Positions 43,959 to 52,731 are shown, counted from the stretch's first letter. The stretch: DNA of 64,000 nucleotides from Cryptosporangium aurantiacum (GCF_900143005.1 NZ_FRCS01000001.1:372001-436000), one strand, 5' to 3'. Program-made: numbers and translations. The notes: generated from the letters alone by a model not told the origin.

Positions 43959-45338
43959 TTACCCGACGAGTTCGGCGATCGCGGCGTCGAGGACCTCGAG
44001 GTGGGCGTCGACGTCGTCCCGGGTGGTGGCCGGGCACACCAGCGCCATGTTGTGGAACGGGGTCAGCAGCACGCCCCGGTTCGCCGCGTAGACGTGCAGG
44101 TAGTCGTCCAGTTCGGGGTCGCCGGCGGCGTGCGACTCACCACCGTTGCGCGGCGCCGGATCGGCGAACCGGAACTCGGCCCTGGCGCCGAGCTGGGCCA
44201 CCGACCAGGGAACCCCGTGCTTCTGGATCAGTGCGGCGGTGCCGTCGGCCAGGTGCGTCCCGAGCGCGGTCATGCCGGCGAACGCCTCGTCGGTGAGGAC
44301 GTGCTCGAGCGTCGCCTTCGTGGCCGCGACCGAGAGCGCGTTGCCCGCGAGCGTCCCGCCGACCCCGCCCATGTCGATCAGGTCCAGGTCGTCCCGCGCC
44401 TCGACCCGTGCCGTCACCTCGTCGGACAGCCCGTACGCGCCGACCGGTACGCCGCCGCCGATGGCTTTGCCGATCGTCAGGATGTCCGGCTCCAGGCCCC
44501 ACGCCTGCGTGCACCCGCCGGGGCCGGCCGAGAACGTGTGCGTCTCGTCGTTGATCAGCAGGACGCCGTGCTCCCGGGTGAGCCGCCGGACGCCCTCCAG
44601 GTAGCCGGGCTCGGGCAGCACGATGCCGATGTTCGTCAGCGCGGGCTCCATCAGCACCGCGGCGACGTCGCCGTTCGCCAGTTCGGCGGCCAGGCGAGTG
44701 AGGTCGTTGAACTCGGCGACCCGGCTGGTGACCCGGGTGTCGACCGGTGCGCCGACGTTGCCCTCCCGGACCTCCGCCGTCCCGCCCGGGCCCACCACGA
44801 TCAGCGACTCGTCGACGCTGCCGTGGTAGCAGTAGCTGTTGACCAGGATCTTCTGCTTGCCGGTGACCGCGCGGGCCAGCCGGATCGCCCAGCGGTTCGC
44901 GTCGGTGGCGGTCAGCGACAGGCTCCACTGCGGTAGCCCGAACCGGCGGGTCAGCTCCTCGCCGACCCAGGCGGCGTCCTCGGTGGGCATCATCGCGGTG
45001 GCGCCGCCGAGGACGCCGAGGCGCTGGTTGACGGCCTCGACGACCGGCTCGGGTGAGTGGCCTGCCATCGCGCCGGTGTCACCCAGGCAGAGGTCGATGT
45101 ACGTGTGCCCGTCGAGGTCGGTGACCCGCGCCCCGCGGGCGGTCGCGAGGTAGAGCGGGAACCCGCCGGCCTGCTTGGCCATCCAGGTCATCGGGGTGCG
45201 GCCGAACAGGTGGCGGGCGTTCGAATACGCGGACGCCGAACGCGGGTGCTGTTCGGCGTACCGGGCGCGTTCGCGGCTGATCAGATCGGCGAGGCGGCGG
45301 CGGTCCACGTTGTCGGTGCTCCTTGCAATGGTCTTCAT
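43959..45338 (-). CDS. Class III PLP aminotransferase, glutamate-1-semialdehyde-aminotransferase-like
   Basis: 459 residues from ATG 45338. GTG 45308, with AAGGAG about 10 nt upstream, is also possible. Seen: GARVTDLDGHTYIDLCLGDTGAMAGH, LTATDANRWAIRLARAVTGKQKILVN, PLP-ring Asp in LLINDETHTF and the Schiff-base Lys in ILTIGKAIGGGVPVGAYG. It belongs to the GSA-aminotransferase-like subgroup but lacks a hemL context and is probably a catabolic or secondary transaminase. It is not closely similar to the aminotransferase at 6617. It lies divergently from the SOS operon; 413 nt separate its start from the first SOS gene. Confidence 0.82.
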   Translation of the reverse strand: MKTIARSTDNVDRRRLADLISRERARYAEQHPRSASAYSNARHLFGRTPMTWMAKQAGGFPLYLATARGARVTDLDGHTYIDLCLGDTGAMAGHSPEPVVEAVNQRLGVLGGATAMMPTEDAAWVGEELTRRFGLPQWSLSLTATDANRWAIRLARAVTGKQKILVNSYCYHGSVDESLIVVGPGGTAEVREGNVGAPVDTRVTSRVAEFNDLTRLAAELANGDVAAVLMEPALTNIGIVLPEPGYLEGVRRLTREHGVLLINDETHTFSAGPGGCTQAWGLEPDILTIGKAIGGGVPVGAYGLSDEVTARVEARDDLDLIDMGGVGGTLAGNALSVAATKATLEHVLTDEAFAGMTALGTHLADGTAALIQKHGVPWSVAQLGARAEFRFADPAPRNGGESHAAGDPELDDYLHVYAANRGVLLTPFHNMALVCPATTRDDVDAHLEVLDAAIAELVG

Positions 45339-45488
45339 ATTCCGGCTTCGGGTGGCTGGGTGGGGGCGTAGGGGAAGGTGAATCGGTTGCCCACCACTCT
45401 GCCGTCGCAGGAATCCGTGGCGTAGGGGTTTCCCAGGATCGTTATCCGTCGGGTTCAAACATGGCAGCTGAACAGCGCGGTGTCGGCG

Positions 45489-45517
45489 TTGCGCCGGTTC
45501 CGGGGCGGCGTTACTGT
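45489..45517 (+). promoter_or_regulatory. Candidate promoter of the SOS mutasome operon
   Basis: TTGCGC (45489-45494), 17-bp spacer, TACTGT (45512-45517). The LexA box begins 6 nt after the -10 hexamer, so bound LexA would cover the transcription start. No other well-spaced pair is closer to the first gene; a 5' leader of about 220-230 nt is implied. Confidence 0.5.
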
Positions 45518-45523
45518 AGAAGA

Positions 45524-45545
45524 GGTTCGAACACTCGTTCGAACC
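45524..45545. promoter_or_regulatory. LexA/SOS box upstream of the imuA'-imuB-dnaE2 operon
   Basis: Perfect palindrome GGTTCGAAC-ACTC-GTTCGAACC with 9-bp arms. It contains the actinobacterial SOS consensus TCGAAC-N4-GTTCGA exactly. It sits just downstream of the candidate promoter, so the operon should be induced by DNA damage through LexA cleavage. Confidence 0.93.
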
Positions 45546-45751
45546 ATTCCGGGGGCGGGTGTCGCGACCCGCTACCGGATTCCCTCACCGCCGGTTGGTC
45601 CGACCCTACCGACCGGCGGTGGGGGCTGCTGCCGGCTCGGGTAAGGCGAGGGGAAGCGCCTTGCCCGAGCTGGTGGCGCCGCTCTGCCTTCCCCTCGAGC
45701 GGCGCCGGGTGTCCGTCCGGACGCTCGGCAGTACGGCGTGGAGGGGAAACG

Positions 45752-46162
45752 GTGACCGAGGAGACCGAGGTCCGGCGCGGTGGTGGCGCGGACGCTCCGG
45801 TGGAGTTCCGCTGGAACGGTCAGATCCACCGGGTGCGAGAAGTTCTCACGCATCACCGCATCCGCAACTCGCCCAGGTCGGCCCCCTCCACGCGCCCCGA
45901 CCTCCCACCTTCCCCAGCCGTGGTGGACGAGCTCGAAGCACGCCGGGCCGCGCGTGCAGCCGGTCCGGTGGGGCCGGTCGAGCCCGTCGCCGAACCGCCT
46001 GCCGCGACCCGTCCACCCGACGAGGAGATCTGGCGGGTTCGTGCGAGCCCGTCGGCATTGCAGCCGGCCCCCGCACTTGCCGGTGTCTTCGACCTGCGCT
46101 TCGACTGGGCGGTCGGGCGCTGGACCGTCACCAGGATCGACATCCTCGAGGAGGAACTGTGA
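45752..46162 (+). CDS. DUF6504-like small protein in the SOS operon
   Basis: 136 residues from GTG 45752 (GAGGGG a few nt upstream). The N-terminus PVEFRWNGQIHRVREVLTHHR and C-terminal FDLRFDWAVGRWTVTRIDILEEEL look like two halves of a compact beta-rich domain. Pro/Ala-rich sequence (about 50-90) separates them. It fits the actinobacterial DUF6504 family, usually encoded beside dnaE2/imuB, as I recall. First gene after the LexA box, hence presumably damage-induced. Function unknown; possibly an accessory factor of the mutasome. Confidence 0.7.
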   Translation: MTEETEVRRGGGADAPVEFRWNGQIHRVREVLTHHRIRNSPRSAPSTRPDLPPSPAVVDELEARRAARAAGPVGPVEPVAEPPAATRPPDEEIWRVRASPSALQPAPALAGVFDLRFDWAVGRWTVTRIDILEEEL

Positions 46163-46241
46163 CTCCATGCCCCGCTTTGTCCCCTTGCTCCGCTCCTCGC
46201 TCGCTAGCGCTCGCTGCGATGCTCACGGCGGGAGCGGGGCA
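46163..46241. other. Short palindrome-rich spacer
   Basis: 79 nt between the DUF6504-like and HEPN genes with GCTCGCTAGCGCTCGC and related inverted pieces ending in GGGAGCGGGGC. This kind of sequence is common between genes in many actinomycete genomes. No further copy is seen in this window. Confidence 0.4.
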
Positions 46242-46751
46242 ATGACCTATCCGGTCCCCGTTTCGGTCCGGCCGTCCACGGCCGTCGGCGACACGTCCAG
46301 GGGGACGCCGGTCTCGGTGCCCGCCTCGGCGCTGCCGCACCGCACCCCGCGTGAGCTGCTCGCGCTGGCCCGGCACGGGCTCGGGGAGGCCGCGGTCACC
46401 CGGCAGCCCGGTCCGCGTTACGCCACCGCGCACCTGGCCGCGCTGCGGGCCGCTGCGGCGGTGCTGGCGGTCCGGGCGCGCCCGCTCCCGCCGGGCGTCC
46501 GTCGTCCCCGGTCGCGGCCGACCAGCGTCTGGGTGCTGCTCACCCAGGTGGCTCCCGAGATGGGGGAGTGGGCGGCGTTCTTCGCCACCGCCGCGGTGAA
46601 GCGGGCCGCCGCCGAAGCCGGGTTGCCCCGTGCGGTGACCGCGCGCGAGGCCGACGACCTGCTCCGGGACTCCGAGCGGTTCTGCACGTTGATCGAGACC
46701 ACGCTCGGCTTTCCCGCCCAGTTGCCGGAGAGCGCGCCCCGCGCGGGCTGA
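46242..46751 (+). CDS. SAV_6107-type HEPN-domain protein in the SOS operon
   Basis: 169 residues from ATG 46242 (GGGAG upstream). Nearly all-helical: TPRELLALARHGLGEAAVTRQPGPRYATAHLAALRAAAAVLAVRAR, then MGEWAAFFATAAVKRAAAEAG and DDLLRDSERFCTLIE. This matches the SAV_6107 HEPN family found with imuB/dnaE2 in actinomycetes. RYATAH fits the Rx4-6H pattern of HEPN ribonucleases, but the sequence alone does not show activity. It could be a structural partner of the translesion complex or a damage-induced RNase. Confidence 0.78.
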   Translation: MTYPVPVSVRPSTAVGDTSRGTPVSVPASALPHRTPRELLALARHGLGEAAVTRQPGPRYATAHLAALRAAAAVLAVRARPLPPGVRRPRSRPTSVWVLLTQVAPEMGEWAAFFATAAVKRAAAEAGLPRAVTAREADDLLRDSERFCTLIETTLGFPAQLPESAPRAG

Positions 46752-46918
46752 TTCGGTCGCAGTCGTGTGCCGCGGGTCCGCAGACCCGCCGGATGGTCAT
46801 TCGCCGGTTCCGGGCGAAGCAGGGCGGAGAGGTCAGGGGGCGTTCGCGCGATGAATGCGCAACGGGGGAGAGGGCCGGCAGCCGCATGTTGCTGTTTGCC
46901 CGCCGGGGGAACAGCACT

Positions 46919-47722
46919 ATGCGGTTGCGCGGCGGCCGTGGGTGGGTGGTCGCGATGAGCGCCAAGGCGGCCACCCGGGCCGCGCTGGCCGAGAAGATCG
47001 CGGCGGCGTCGACGCTGGCGCAGAAGCACCAGGTCACCGACCTGCTGCCGGTGCCGGAGCCGCTGGCGCCGCTGTTCCCCGCCGGAGGGCTGCAGCGTGG
47101 CTCGTCGCTCGCGGTCGGGGGCTCGACCAGCCTGCTGGTCGCGCTGCTCGCCGCGGTCTCGCAGGCCGGGTCCTGGTGCGCGGTCGTCGGGCTGCCTGCG
47201 CTCGGCGTGGTCGCTGCCGCCGAGGCCGGTGTCTCGGTGGACCGGCTGGCGCTGGTGCGGGATCCGGGTTCGGATCCGGCCGGAGTGGTGGGTGCGCTGC
47301 TCGACGGCGTCGACCTGGTCGCGGTGGGAGATCCCGGCGTGCTCGGGCTCGCGGAGGTCCGCCGGCTGGCGGCCCGCGCGCGGCAACGCGGAGCGGTGCT
47401 GGTCGGGGTCGGGGCGTGGCCCGGTGCCGACCTGCGCCTGTCGCTCACCGACGCGGTCTGGCACGGCGTCGGGCACGGGGACGGACGGCTCCGGCAGCGT
47501 CGGGTCACGGTGGTGGCCGAGGGGCGGGGTAGCGCGGCGCGCCCCCGGCGCGTGAGCGTGCTGCTCCCCACCCCCGACGGCCGAATCGCCCCCTTCGTCA
47601 CTCCCGCCCGCCCGGAGCCCCTCACGCGCACCCCGGCTGTTCGCATTCGGCAGGTTGTGCCCACCCTCGTCCCGGTGTCGTCCGCCGCCGAGCCACTGCG
47701 CGCCGCCGCGGAGGCGGGATGA
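46919..47722 (+). CDS. imuA': ImuA' mutasome protein
   Basis: 267 residues from ATG 46919 (GGGGGA 8 nt upstream). ATG 46955 (MSAKAATRAAL) is an alternative giving 255. The core LPVPEPLAPLFPAGGLQRGSSLAVGGSTSLLVALLAAVSQAGSWCAVVGLPALGVVAAAEAGVSVDRLALV is RecA/SulA-like, but the phosphate loop is degenerate, as in ImuA'. It bridges ImuB and DnaE2 in damage-induced mutagenesis, by analogy with mycobacteria. The C-terminal 60 residues are Pro/Arg-rich. Its stop overlaps an ATG (47719) that starts the chain of mini-ORFs before imuB. Confidence 0.87.
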   Translation: MRLRGGRGWVVAMSAKAATRAALAEKIAAASTLAQKHQVTDLLPVPEPLAPLFPAGGLQRGSSLAVGGSTSLLVALLAAVSQAGSWCAVVGLPALGVVAAAEAGVSVDRLALVRDPGSDPAGVVGALLDGVDLVAVGDPGVLGLAEVRRLAARARQRGAVLVGVGAWPGADLRLSLTDAVWHGVGHGDGRLRQRRVTVVAEGRGSAARPRRVSVLLPTPDGRIAPFVTPARPEPLTRTPAVRIRQVVPTLVPVSSAAEPLRAAAEAG

Positions 47723-47772
47723 GCGGCCCTGTCGTGCTGGTGCGGTCACCGCGGGGGAGGCACGATGGCTAG
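47719..47772 (+). other. Mini-ORF 1 (17 codons) overlapping the imuA' stop
   Basis: ATG 47719 overlaps the imuA' TGA (ATGA). It reads MSGPVVLVRSPRGRHDG and stops at TAG 47770-47772, 5 nt after the next ATG begins (47765). Created or shaped by the 51-nt duplication. It could pass ribosomes from imuA' toward imuB. Confidence 0.4.
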
Positions 47773-47836
47773 CCCTGCGCGACCCGTCGTGCTGGTGCGG
47801 TCACCGCGGGGGAGGCACGATGGCTAGCCCTGCGCG
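47731..47836 (+). repeat. 51-nt tandem duplication over the imuB ribosome-binding site and start
   Basis: 47731-47781 and 47786-47836 are identical over 51 nt, period 55. Each copy contains GGGGGAGGCACG followed by ATGGCTAGCCCTGCGCG. Because 55 is not a multiple of 3, only the second ATG (47820) enters the imuB frame. Confidence 0.95.
47765..47827 (+). other. Mini-ORF 2 (20 codons) overlapping the imuB start
   Basis: Uses the first copy of the duplicated ribosome site and ATG. It begins MASPAR exactly like ImuB, then continues PVVLVRSPRGRHDG and stops at 47825-47827, just inside imuB (ATG 47820). A ribosome ending here could restart on imuB. Confidence 0.45.
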
Positions 47837-49370
47837 CGTTGCTGCGGTGTGGGCGCCGGACTGGCCGGTGGTCGCCGCGGCGGCCGCCGCCGACGTTCCG
47901 CTGCACCTCCCGGTCGCGGTGCTGGCGGCCAACCGGGTGGTGGCCTGCTCCGAGGTGGCCAGGGCCGACGGCGTCCGCCGTGGTCTGCGCCGCCGCGAGG
48001 CGCAGGCGCTCTGCCCCGAGCTGGTCCTGCTCGACGCCGACCCCGACCGCGACGCGCGGGCGTTCGAGCCGGTCGTCGCGGCGGTCGAGGAGCTGGCGCC
48101 GGGCGTCGAGATCGTCCGGCCCGGGCTGTGCGCGTTCCGGGTCCGCGGTCCCGCCCGCTACTTCGGGTCGGAGCCCGCGGTCGCCGAGCGGGTGGTGGAC
48201 GCGGTCGCCGACCGCACCGGCGTCGAGGTGCTGGTCGGCGTCGCCGAGGGGGTGTTCGCGGCCGCGCTGGCCGCCCGCAGCGGCGGGATCGTCCCGCCCG
48301 GGGAGTCCCCGGCCTTCCTGGCCCCGTTCGACCTCGCGGTCGTCGACCACCCCGACCTGGTGAGCCTGATGCGACGGCTGGGCGTCCGCAGCGTGGGTGA
48401 GTTCGCCGCGCTCCCGGCCCCGGACGTCCTGGCCCGCTTCGGCCCCGACGGCGCCGCCGCCCACCGCCTGGCCCGCGGGCTGGAGCCCCGCCCGCTGGTG
48501 GCGCGACTCCCACCGGTGGACCTGTCGGCCCGCCGGGAACTCGACCCGCCTGCTGAGCGCGTCGACACGGTCGCGTTCGTGGCCCGCACGCTCGCCGAGG
48601 AGTTCGCCCAGCGGCTCGCCGACTACGGGCTGGCCTGCACCCGGCTGATCATCGAGGCGGCGACCGCGAACGGTGAGGAACTGAGCCGCACCTGGCGCCA
48701 CGACGGGGTGCTCACCGTCGGCGACATCGCCGATCGTGTCCGCTGGCAGCTCGACGGCTGGCTGACCGGGCGGTCGCGCGAGGACCGGCCGACCGCAGGC
48801 GTCACCGTGGTCCGGCTGGCGCCGGAGGACGTCGTCGAGCACGGCGGCGCGCAGCTGGGGCTCTGGGGCGACACCGGCGCCGACGACGAGCGGGCGCACC
48901 GGGCGCTGACCCGGGTGCAGGGCCTGCTCGGTCCGGACGCCGTGGTGACGCCGGTCCTCGGCGGTGGCCGCGACCCGGAGAGCCGGGTCCGGTACGTCGC
49001 CTGGCGTGACGCCCGGGAACCGGCGTTGCCCCTCGAACCACCGTGGCCGGGGCGACTCCCCCCGCCCGCCCCGGCCACGGTGCCCCCCGGTCCGCCGCCG
49101 GTCAGCGTCCTCGGCGCCGACGGCGAGCCGGTCGGGGTGACCGGCAGACACGTGCTCACCGCCCTGCCCACCCAGGTGCGGCTCGGCAGCGGACCGGGCC
49201 GGGACGTGCTGGCCTGGGCCGGTCCGTGGCCGGCCGACGAGCGCTGGTGGAGCCCGGTGCAGGCCCGTCGGCGCGCCTGGCTCCAGGTGGTGCTGGACGG
49301 GACGGAGCCGTCCGCGTACCTGCTGGCGCTGGAGGGCGGCGCCTGGCAGCTCGCCGGGATCTACGACTGA
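47820..49370 (+). CDS. imuB: ImuB, Y-family polymerase-like mutasome adaptor
   Basis: 516 residues. Y-family layout but without polymerase catalysis: the site that is DMDAFF in DinB reads AAVWAPDWPVVAA, and the SLDEA site reads RPGLCAFRV, so the acidic triad is lost, as in other ImuB proteins. Little-finger-like region about 230-350 and a long C-terminal part rich in Pro (about 400-440). ImuB links DnaE2 and ImuA' to the beta clamp in characterised systems; no clear QLxLF-type clamp motif is evident here. Start at the second ATG of the tandem duplication (GGGGGAGG 4-5 nt upstream). The stop overlaps the dnaE2 ATG (TGATG). Confidence 0.92.
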   Translation: MASPARVAAVWAPDWPVVAAAAAADVPLHLPVAVLAANRVVACSEVARADGVRRGLRRREAQALCPELVLLDADPDRDARAFEPVVAAVEELAPGVEIVRPGLCAFRVRGPARYFGSEPAVAERVVDAVADRTGVEVLVGVAEGVFAAALAARSGGIVPPGESPAFLAPFDLAVVDHPDLVSLMRRLGVRSVGEFAALPAPDVLARFGPDGAAAHRLARGLEPRPLVARLPPVDLSARRELDPPAERVDTVAFVARTLAEEFAQRLADYGLACTRLIIEAATANGEELSRTWRHDGVLTVGDIADRVRWQLDGWLTGRSREDRPTAGVTVVRLAPEDVVEHGGAQLGLWGDTGADDERAHRALTRVQGLLGPDAVVTPVLGGGRDPESRVRYVAWRDAREPALPLEPPWPGRLPPPAPATVPPGPPPVSVLGADGEPVGVTGRHVLTALPTQVRLGSGPGRDVLAWAGPWPADERWWSPVQARRRAWLQVVLDGTEPSAYLLALEGGAWQLAGIYD

Positions 49371-52300
49371 TGGGCTGGGACAATCCACCGCTGCCGTGGA
49401 AGGAGCTGGAGCGGGCGCTCTCCGGCGAGATCCCGGACGGCGGTGACGCGCCCGGCTGGTCCCGCAAACGCGAGGCCTACGTGGCGCCGGCAGCCCCGAA
49501 GCCGCAGCACACGACCCCGTACGCCGAGCTGCACTGCCACTCGAACTTCAGCTTCCTCGACGGTGCCAGCCACCCCGAGGAACTGGTCGAGGAGGCGGTG
49601 CGGCTGGGGCTGACCGGGCTCGCGCTCACCGACCACGACGGGATGTACGGGGTGGTCCGGTTCGCCGAGGCGGCCGCCGCCCACGGCCTGGCCACGGTGT
49701 TCGGTGCCGAGCTGAGCCTGGGGCTGTCCGGGCCGCAGAACGGGGTGGCCGACCCGGAGGGTGAGCACCTGCTCGTGCTCGCCCGCGACCCGGAGGGCTA
49801 CCACCGGCTCTGCTCGGTGATGAGCGAAGCTCATCTGCGCGGGAAGGAGAAGGGCAAGCCGGTCTACCGGCTCGACGAGCTGGCCGACGCCGCCGACGGC
49901 CACTGGCTGATCCTCACCGGCTGCCGCAAGGGGGCGGTACGGCGTGCGCTCGATCCCACCGGCGGCGGCCCGAGCGGCCCGAGCGGCCCGAGCGGCGTTG
50001 ATCAGGCGTTGCGCGGCCTGATCGACCGCTTCGGCCGGGACAACGTCGTCGTCGAGCTCACCGACCACGGCGACCCACTGGACTCCGAGCGCAACGACGT
50101 GTTGTTCGCGCTGGCGGCCGAGCACCGCCTGCGGTGCGTCGCGACGAACAACGTGCACTACGCGGCACCGGCCCGGCGCAAGCTGGCCACCGCGCTGGCC
50201 GCGGTCCGGGCCCGCCGCAGCCTGGACGAGATCGAGGGCTGGCTGCCCGCTGCCGCCACCGCCCACCTGCGGTCCGGTGCCGAGATGGCCCAGAAGTTCG
50301 CCCGCTACCCCGGTGCGGTGGCGACCGCCGCGGCGATAGCGGCCGAGTGCGCGTTCGACCTGCAGCTGATCGCCCCGAACCTGCCCGACTGCGAGGTCGG
50401 TCCTGGTCATACCGAGATGAGCTGGCTGCGTCATCTGACGATGCGAGGCGCCGAAGACCGGTACGGCACTCGGGAGGAACGTCCGGACGCCTACGCCCAG
50501 ATCGACCACGAGCTGGACGTGATCGAGCGACTCGGGTTCCCCGGCTACTTCCTGATCGTCGAGTCGATCACCGCCTGGTGCAAACAGAACGACATCTTCT
50601 GCCAGGGCCGGGGGTCGGCCGCCAACTCCGCGGTCTGTTACGCGCTGGGCATCACGAACGTCGACGCGGTGGGGTACGGGCTGCTGTTCGAACGGTTCCT
50701 GGCGCCGGAGCGCGACGGCCCACCCGACATCGATCTCGACATCGAATCCGGCCGGCGCGAGGAGGTCATCCAGCACGTCTACGAGACGTACGGACGCCGC
50801 CGGGCCGCTCAGGTCGCGAACGTGATCAGCTATCGACCGAAATCGGCCATCCGTGACGTCGCCAAGGCTTTTGGTTTTTCACCGGGTCAGCAGGACGCCT
50901 GGAGCAAGCAGCTGGAGCACTGGGGGAAGATCGGCGAAGCCGAGGTTCCCGCGCCGGTGGCCGAGATGGCCGAGCAGTTGCTGACGTTCCCCCGGCACCT
51001 GGGCATCCACTCCGGCGGCATGGTGCTCTGCGACCGGCCGGTGACCGAGGTGTGCCCGGTCGAGTGGGCCCGGATGGAGAACCGCACGGTCCTGCAGTGG
51101 GACAAGGACGACTGCGCGGCCGCCGGACTGGTCAAGTTCGATCTGCTGGGGCTGGGCATGCTCACCGCGCTGCACTACTGCCGTGACCTGGTGCGCGACC
51201 ACCACGGCCTGCTCGTCGACCTGCACCGGATCCCGCTGGACGACAAGGCGGTCTACGCGATGCTCTGCGAGGCCGACTCGGTCGGGGTGTTCCAGGTCGA
51301 GAGCCGCGCCCAGATGGCGACGCTGCCCCGGCTGCGGCCGCGGAAGTTCTACGACCTGGTCGTCGAGGTCGCGCTGATCCGGCCGGGGCCGATCCAGGGC
51401 GGCTCGGTGCACCCGTACATCCGGCGGCGCAACGGGCTGGAGAAGGCGCGGTACGCGCACCCCCTGCTGGAGAACGCGCTGGAGAAGACGCTCGGCGTCC
51501 CGCTGTTCCAGGAGCAGCTGATGCAGATGGCGGTCGACGTGGCCGGGTTCAGCGCGGCCGAGGCCGATCAACTGCGCCGGGCGATCGGCTCGAAACGCTC
51601 GCCGGAGCGGATGGACGCGCTGAAGGACCGGTTCTACGCGGGGATGGCCGCGAACGGCATCACCGGTGAGCTGGCCGACCAGATCTTCAGCCAGCTCGCC
51701 GCGTTCGCGAACTTCGGGTTTCCGGAGAGCCACGCGATGAGCTTCGCGGCGCTGGTGCTCTACAGCTCGTGGTTCAAGCGGTACTTCCCGGCCGCGTTCT
51801 GCGCCGCGCTGCTGGCGGCCCAGCCGATGGGGTTCTACTCGCCGCAGTCGCTGGTCGCGGACGCCCGGCGGCACGGCGTCACGGTGCGCGGGCCGGACCT
51901 GAACGCGAGCCTGGCGAAGGCCACGCTGGAGCGTGTTTCCGACGGTCCGCACGCATGGCCGCAGCCCGGGGCCGCGCCGCGGCTCGACCACGCCGTGCGG
52001 CTGGGGCTCGCGTCGGTGCGCACGATCAGCGACGACCTGGCCGACCGGCTGGTGGCCGAGCGGGAGGCGAACGGACCGTTCAGCGACATGACGAACCTGA
52101 CCCAGCGGATCGCGCTCACCACCGCGCAGGTCGAGGCGCTGGCCACGGCCGGGGCGTTCGACTGCTTCGGGCTCTCCCGGCGGGCCGCGCTCTGGGCTGC
52201 GGGCGCGGTGGCGCAGGGGCGGCCGGACCGGCTGGCCGGGGTCGTGGTCGGGGTGGAGGCGCCGATGCTGCCCGGGATGTCGGACGTGGAGGAGGCGATC

Positions 52301-52690
52301 GCGGACGTCTGGGCGACCGGCGTCTCGCCGGACAGCTACCCGACGCAGTTCGTCCGTCCGCAGCTGGACGCCCGGGGAGTGGTGCCGATCAGCGGGCTGC
52401 GCGACCTGCCGGACGGGACCCGTGTGCTGGTCGGCGGGGTGGTCACGCACCGGCAGCGGCCGGCGACCGCGGGCGGCGTCACGTTCGTCAACCTGGAGGA
52501 CGAGACCGGCATGCTCAACGTCGTCTGCACGCAGGGGGTCTGGACCCGGTACCGGCGGGTCGCCCGCGGCTCGGCGGCGCTGCTGGTGCGGGGGCGGCTG
52601 CAGAGCGTCGAGGGGGTGATCGGCGTGAACGCGGAGGTGCTGGAGCCGTTGTCGCTGCGGGTAGCGTCCTCGTCCCGGGACTTCCGGTGA
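49370..52690 (+). CDS. dnaE2: Error-prone DNA polymerase III alpha subunit DnaE2
   Basis: 1106 residues, shorter than replicative DnaE1. PHP domain start YAELHCHSNFSFLDGASHPEEL (about 43-64), polymerase motifs FCQGRGSAANSAVCYALGIT and PDIDLDIESGRREEVIQ (near 453, the DnaE2-type variant of PDxDxD), HSGGMVLCDRPV, FQVESRAQM, FPESHAMSFAALVLYSSWFKRYFPAAFCAALLAAQPMGFY, and a C-terminal OB fold (VLVGGVVTHRQRP...VTFVNLEDETGMLNVV). It carries out damage-induced mutagenic synthesis with ImuA'/ImuB. A GPS tripeptide repeat, encoded by three 9-bp units at 49967-49993, sits in the PHP region. Confidence 0.96.
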   Translation: MGWDNPPLPWKELERALSGEIPDGGDAPGWSRKREAYVAPAAPKPQHTTPYAELHCHSNFSFLDGASHPEELVEEAVRLGLTGLALTDHDGMYGVVRFAEAAAAHGLATVFGAELSLGLSGPQNGVADPEGEHLLVLARDPEGYHRLCSVMSEAHLRGKEKGKPVYRLDELADAADGHWLILTGCRKGAVRRALDPTGGGPSGPSGPSGVDQALRGLIDRFGRDNVVVELTDHGDPLDSERNDVLFALAAEHRLRCVATNNVHYAAPARRKLATALAAVRARRSLDEIEGWLPAAATAHLRSGAEMAQKFARYPGAVATAAAIAAECAFDLQLIAPNLPDCEVGPGHTEMSWLRHLTMRGAEDRYGTREERPDAYAQIDHELDVIERLGFPGYFLIVESITAWCKQNDIFCQGRGSAANSAVCYALGITNVDAVGYGLLFERFLAPERDGPPDIDLDIESGRREEVIQHVYETYGRRRAAQVANVISYRPKSAIRDVAKAFGFSPGQQDAWSKQLEHWGKIGEAEVPAPVAEMAEQLLTFPRHLGIHSGGMVLCDRPVTEVCPVEWARMENRTVLQWDKDDCAAAGLVKFDLLGLGMLTALHYCRDLVRDHHGLLVDLHRIPLDDKAVYAMLCEADSVGVFQVESRAQMATLPRLRPRKFYDLVVEVALIRPGPIQGGSVHPYIRRRNGLEKARYAHPLLENALEKTLGVPLFQEQLMQMAVDVAGFSAAEADQLRRAIGSKRSPERMDALKDRFYAGMAANGITGELADQIFSQLAAFANFGFPESHAMSFAALVLYSSWFKRYFPAAFCAALLAAQPMGFYSPQSLVADARRHGVTVRGPDLNASLAKATLERVSDGPHAWPQPGAAPRLDHAVRLGLASVRTISDDLADRLVAEREANGPFSDMTNLTQRIALTTAQVEALATAGAFDCFGLSRRAALWAAGAVAQGRPDRLAGVVVGVEAPMLPGMSDVEEAIADVWATGVSPDSYPTQFVRPQLDARGVVPISGLRDLPDGTRVLVGGVVTHRQRPATAGGVTFVNLEDETGMLNVVCTQGVWTRYRRVARGSAALLVRGRLQSVEGVIGVNAEVLEPLSLRVASSSRDFR

Positions 52691-52731
52691 GCTACTAGGG
52701 TTGCCCCAGAATCACGACGAGAGGTGGACCC

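Noticed and set aside
46163-46241. GCTCGCTAGCGCTCGC palindromes as a new mobile repeat
   Set aside because: Similar strings are widespread between actinomycete genes and no second copy was noticed in this window.
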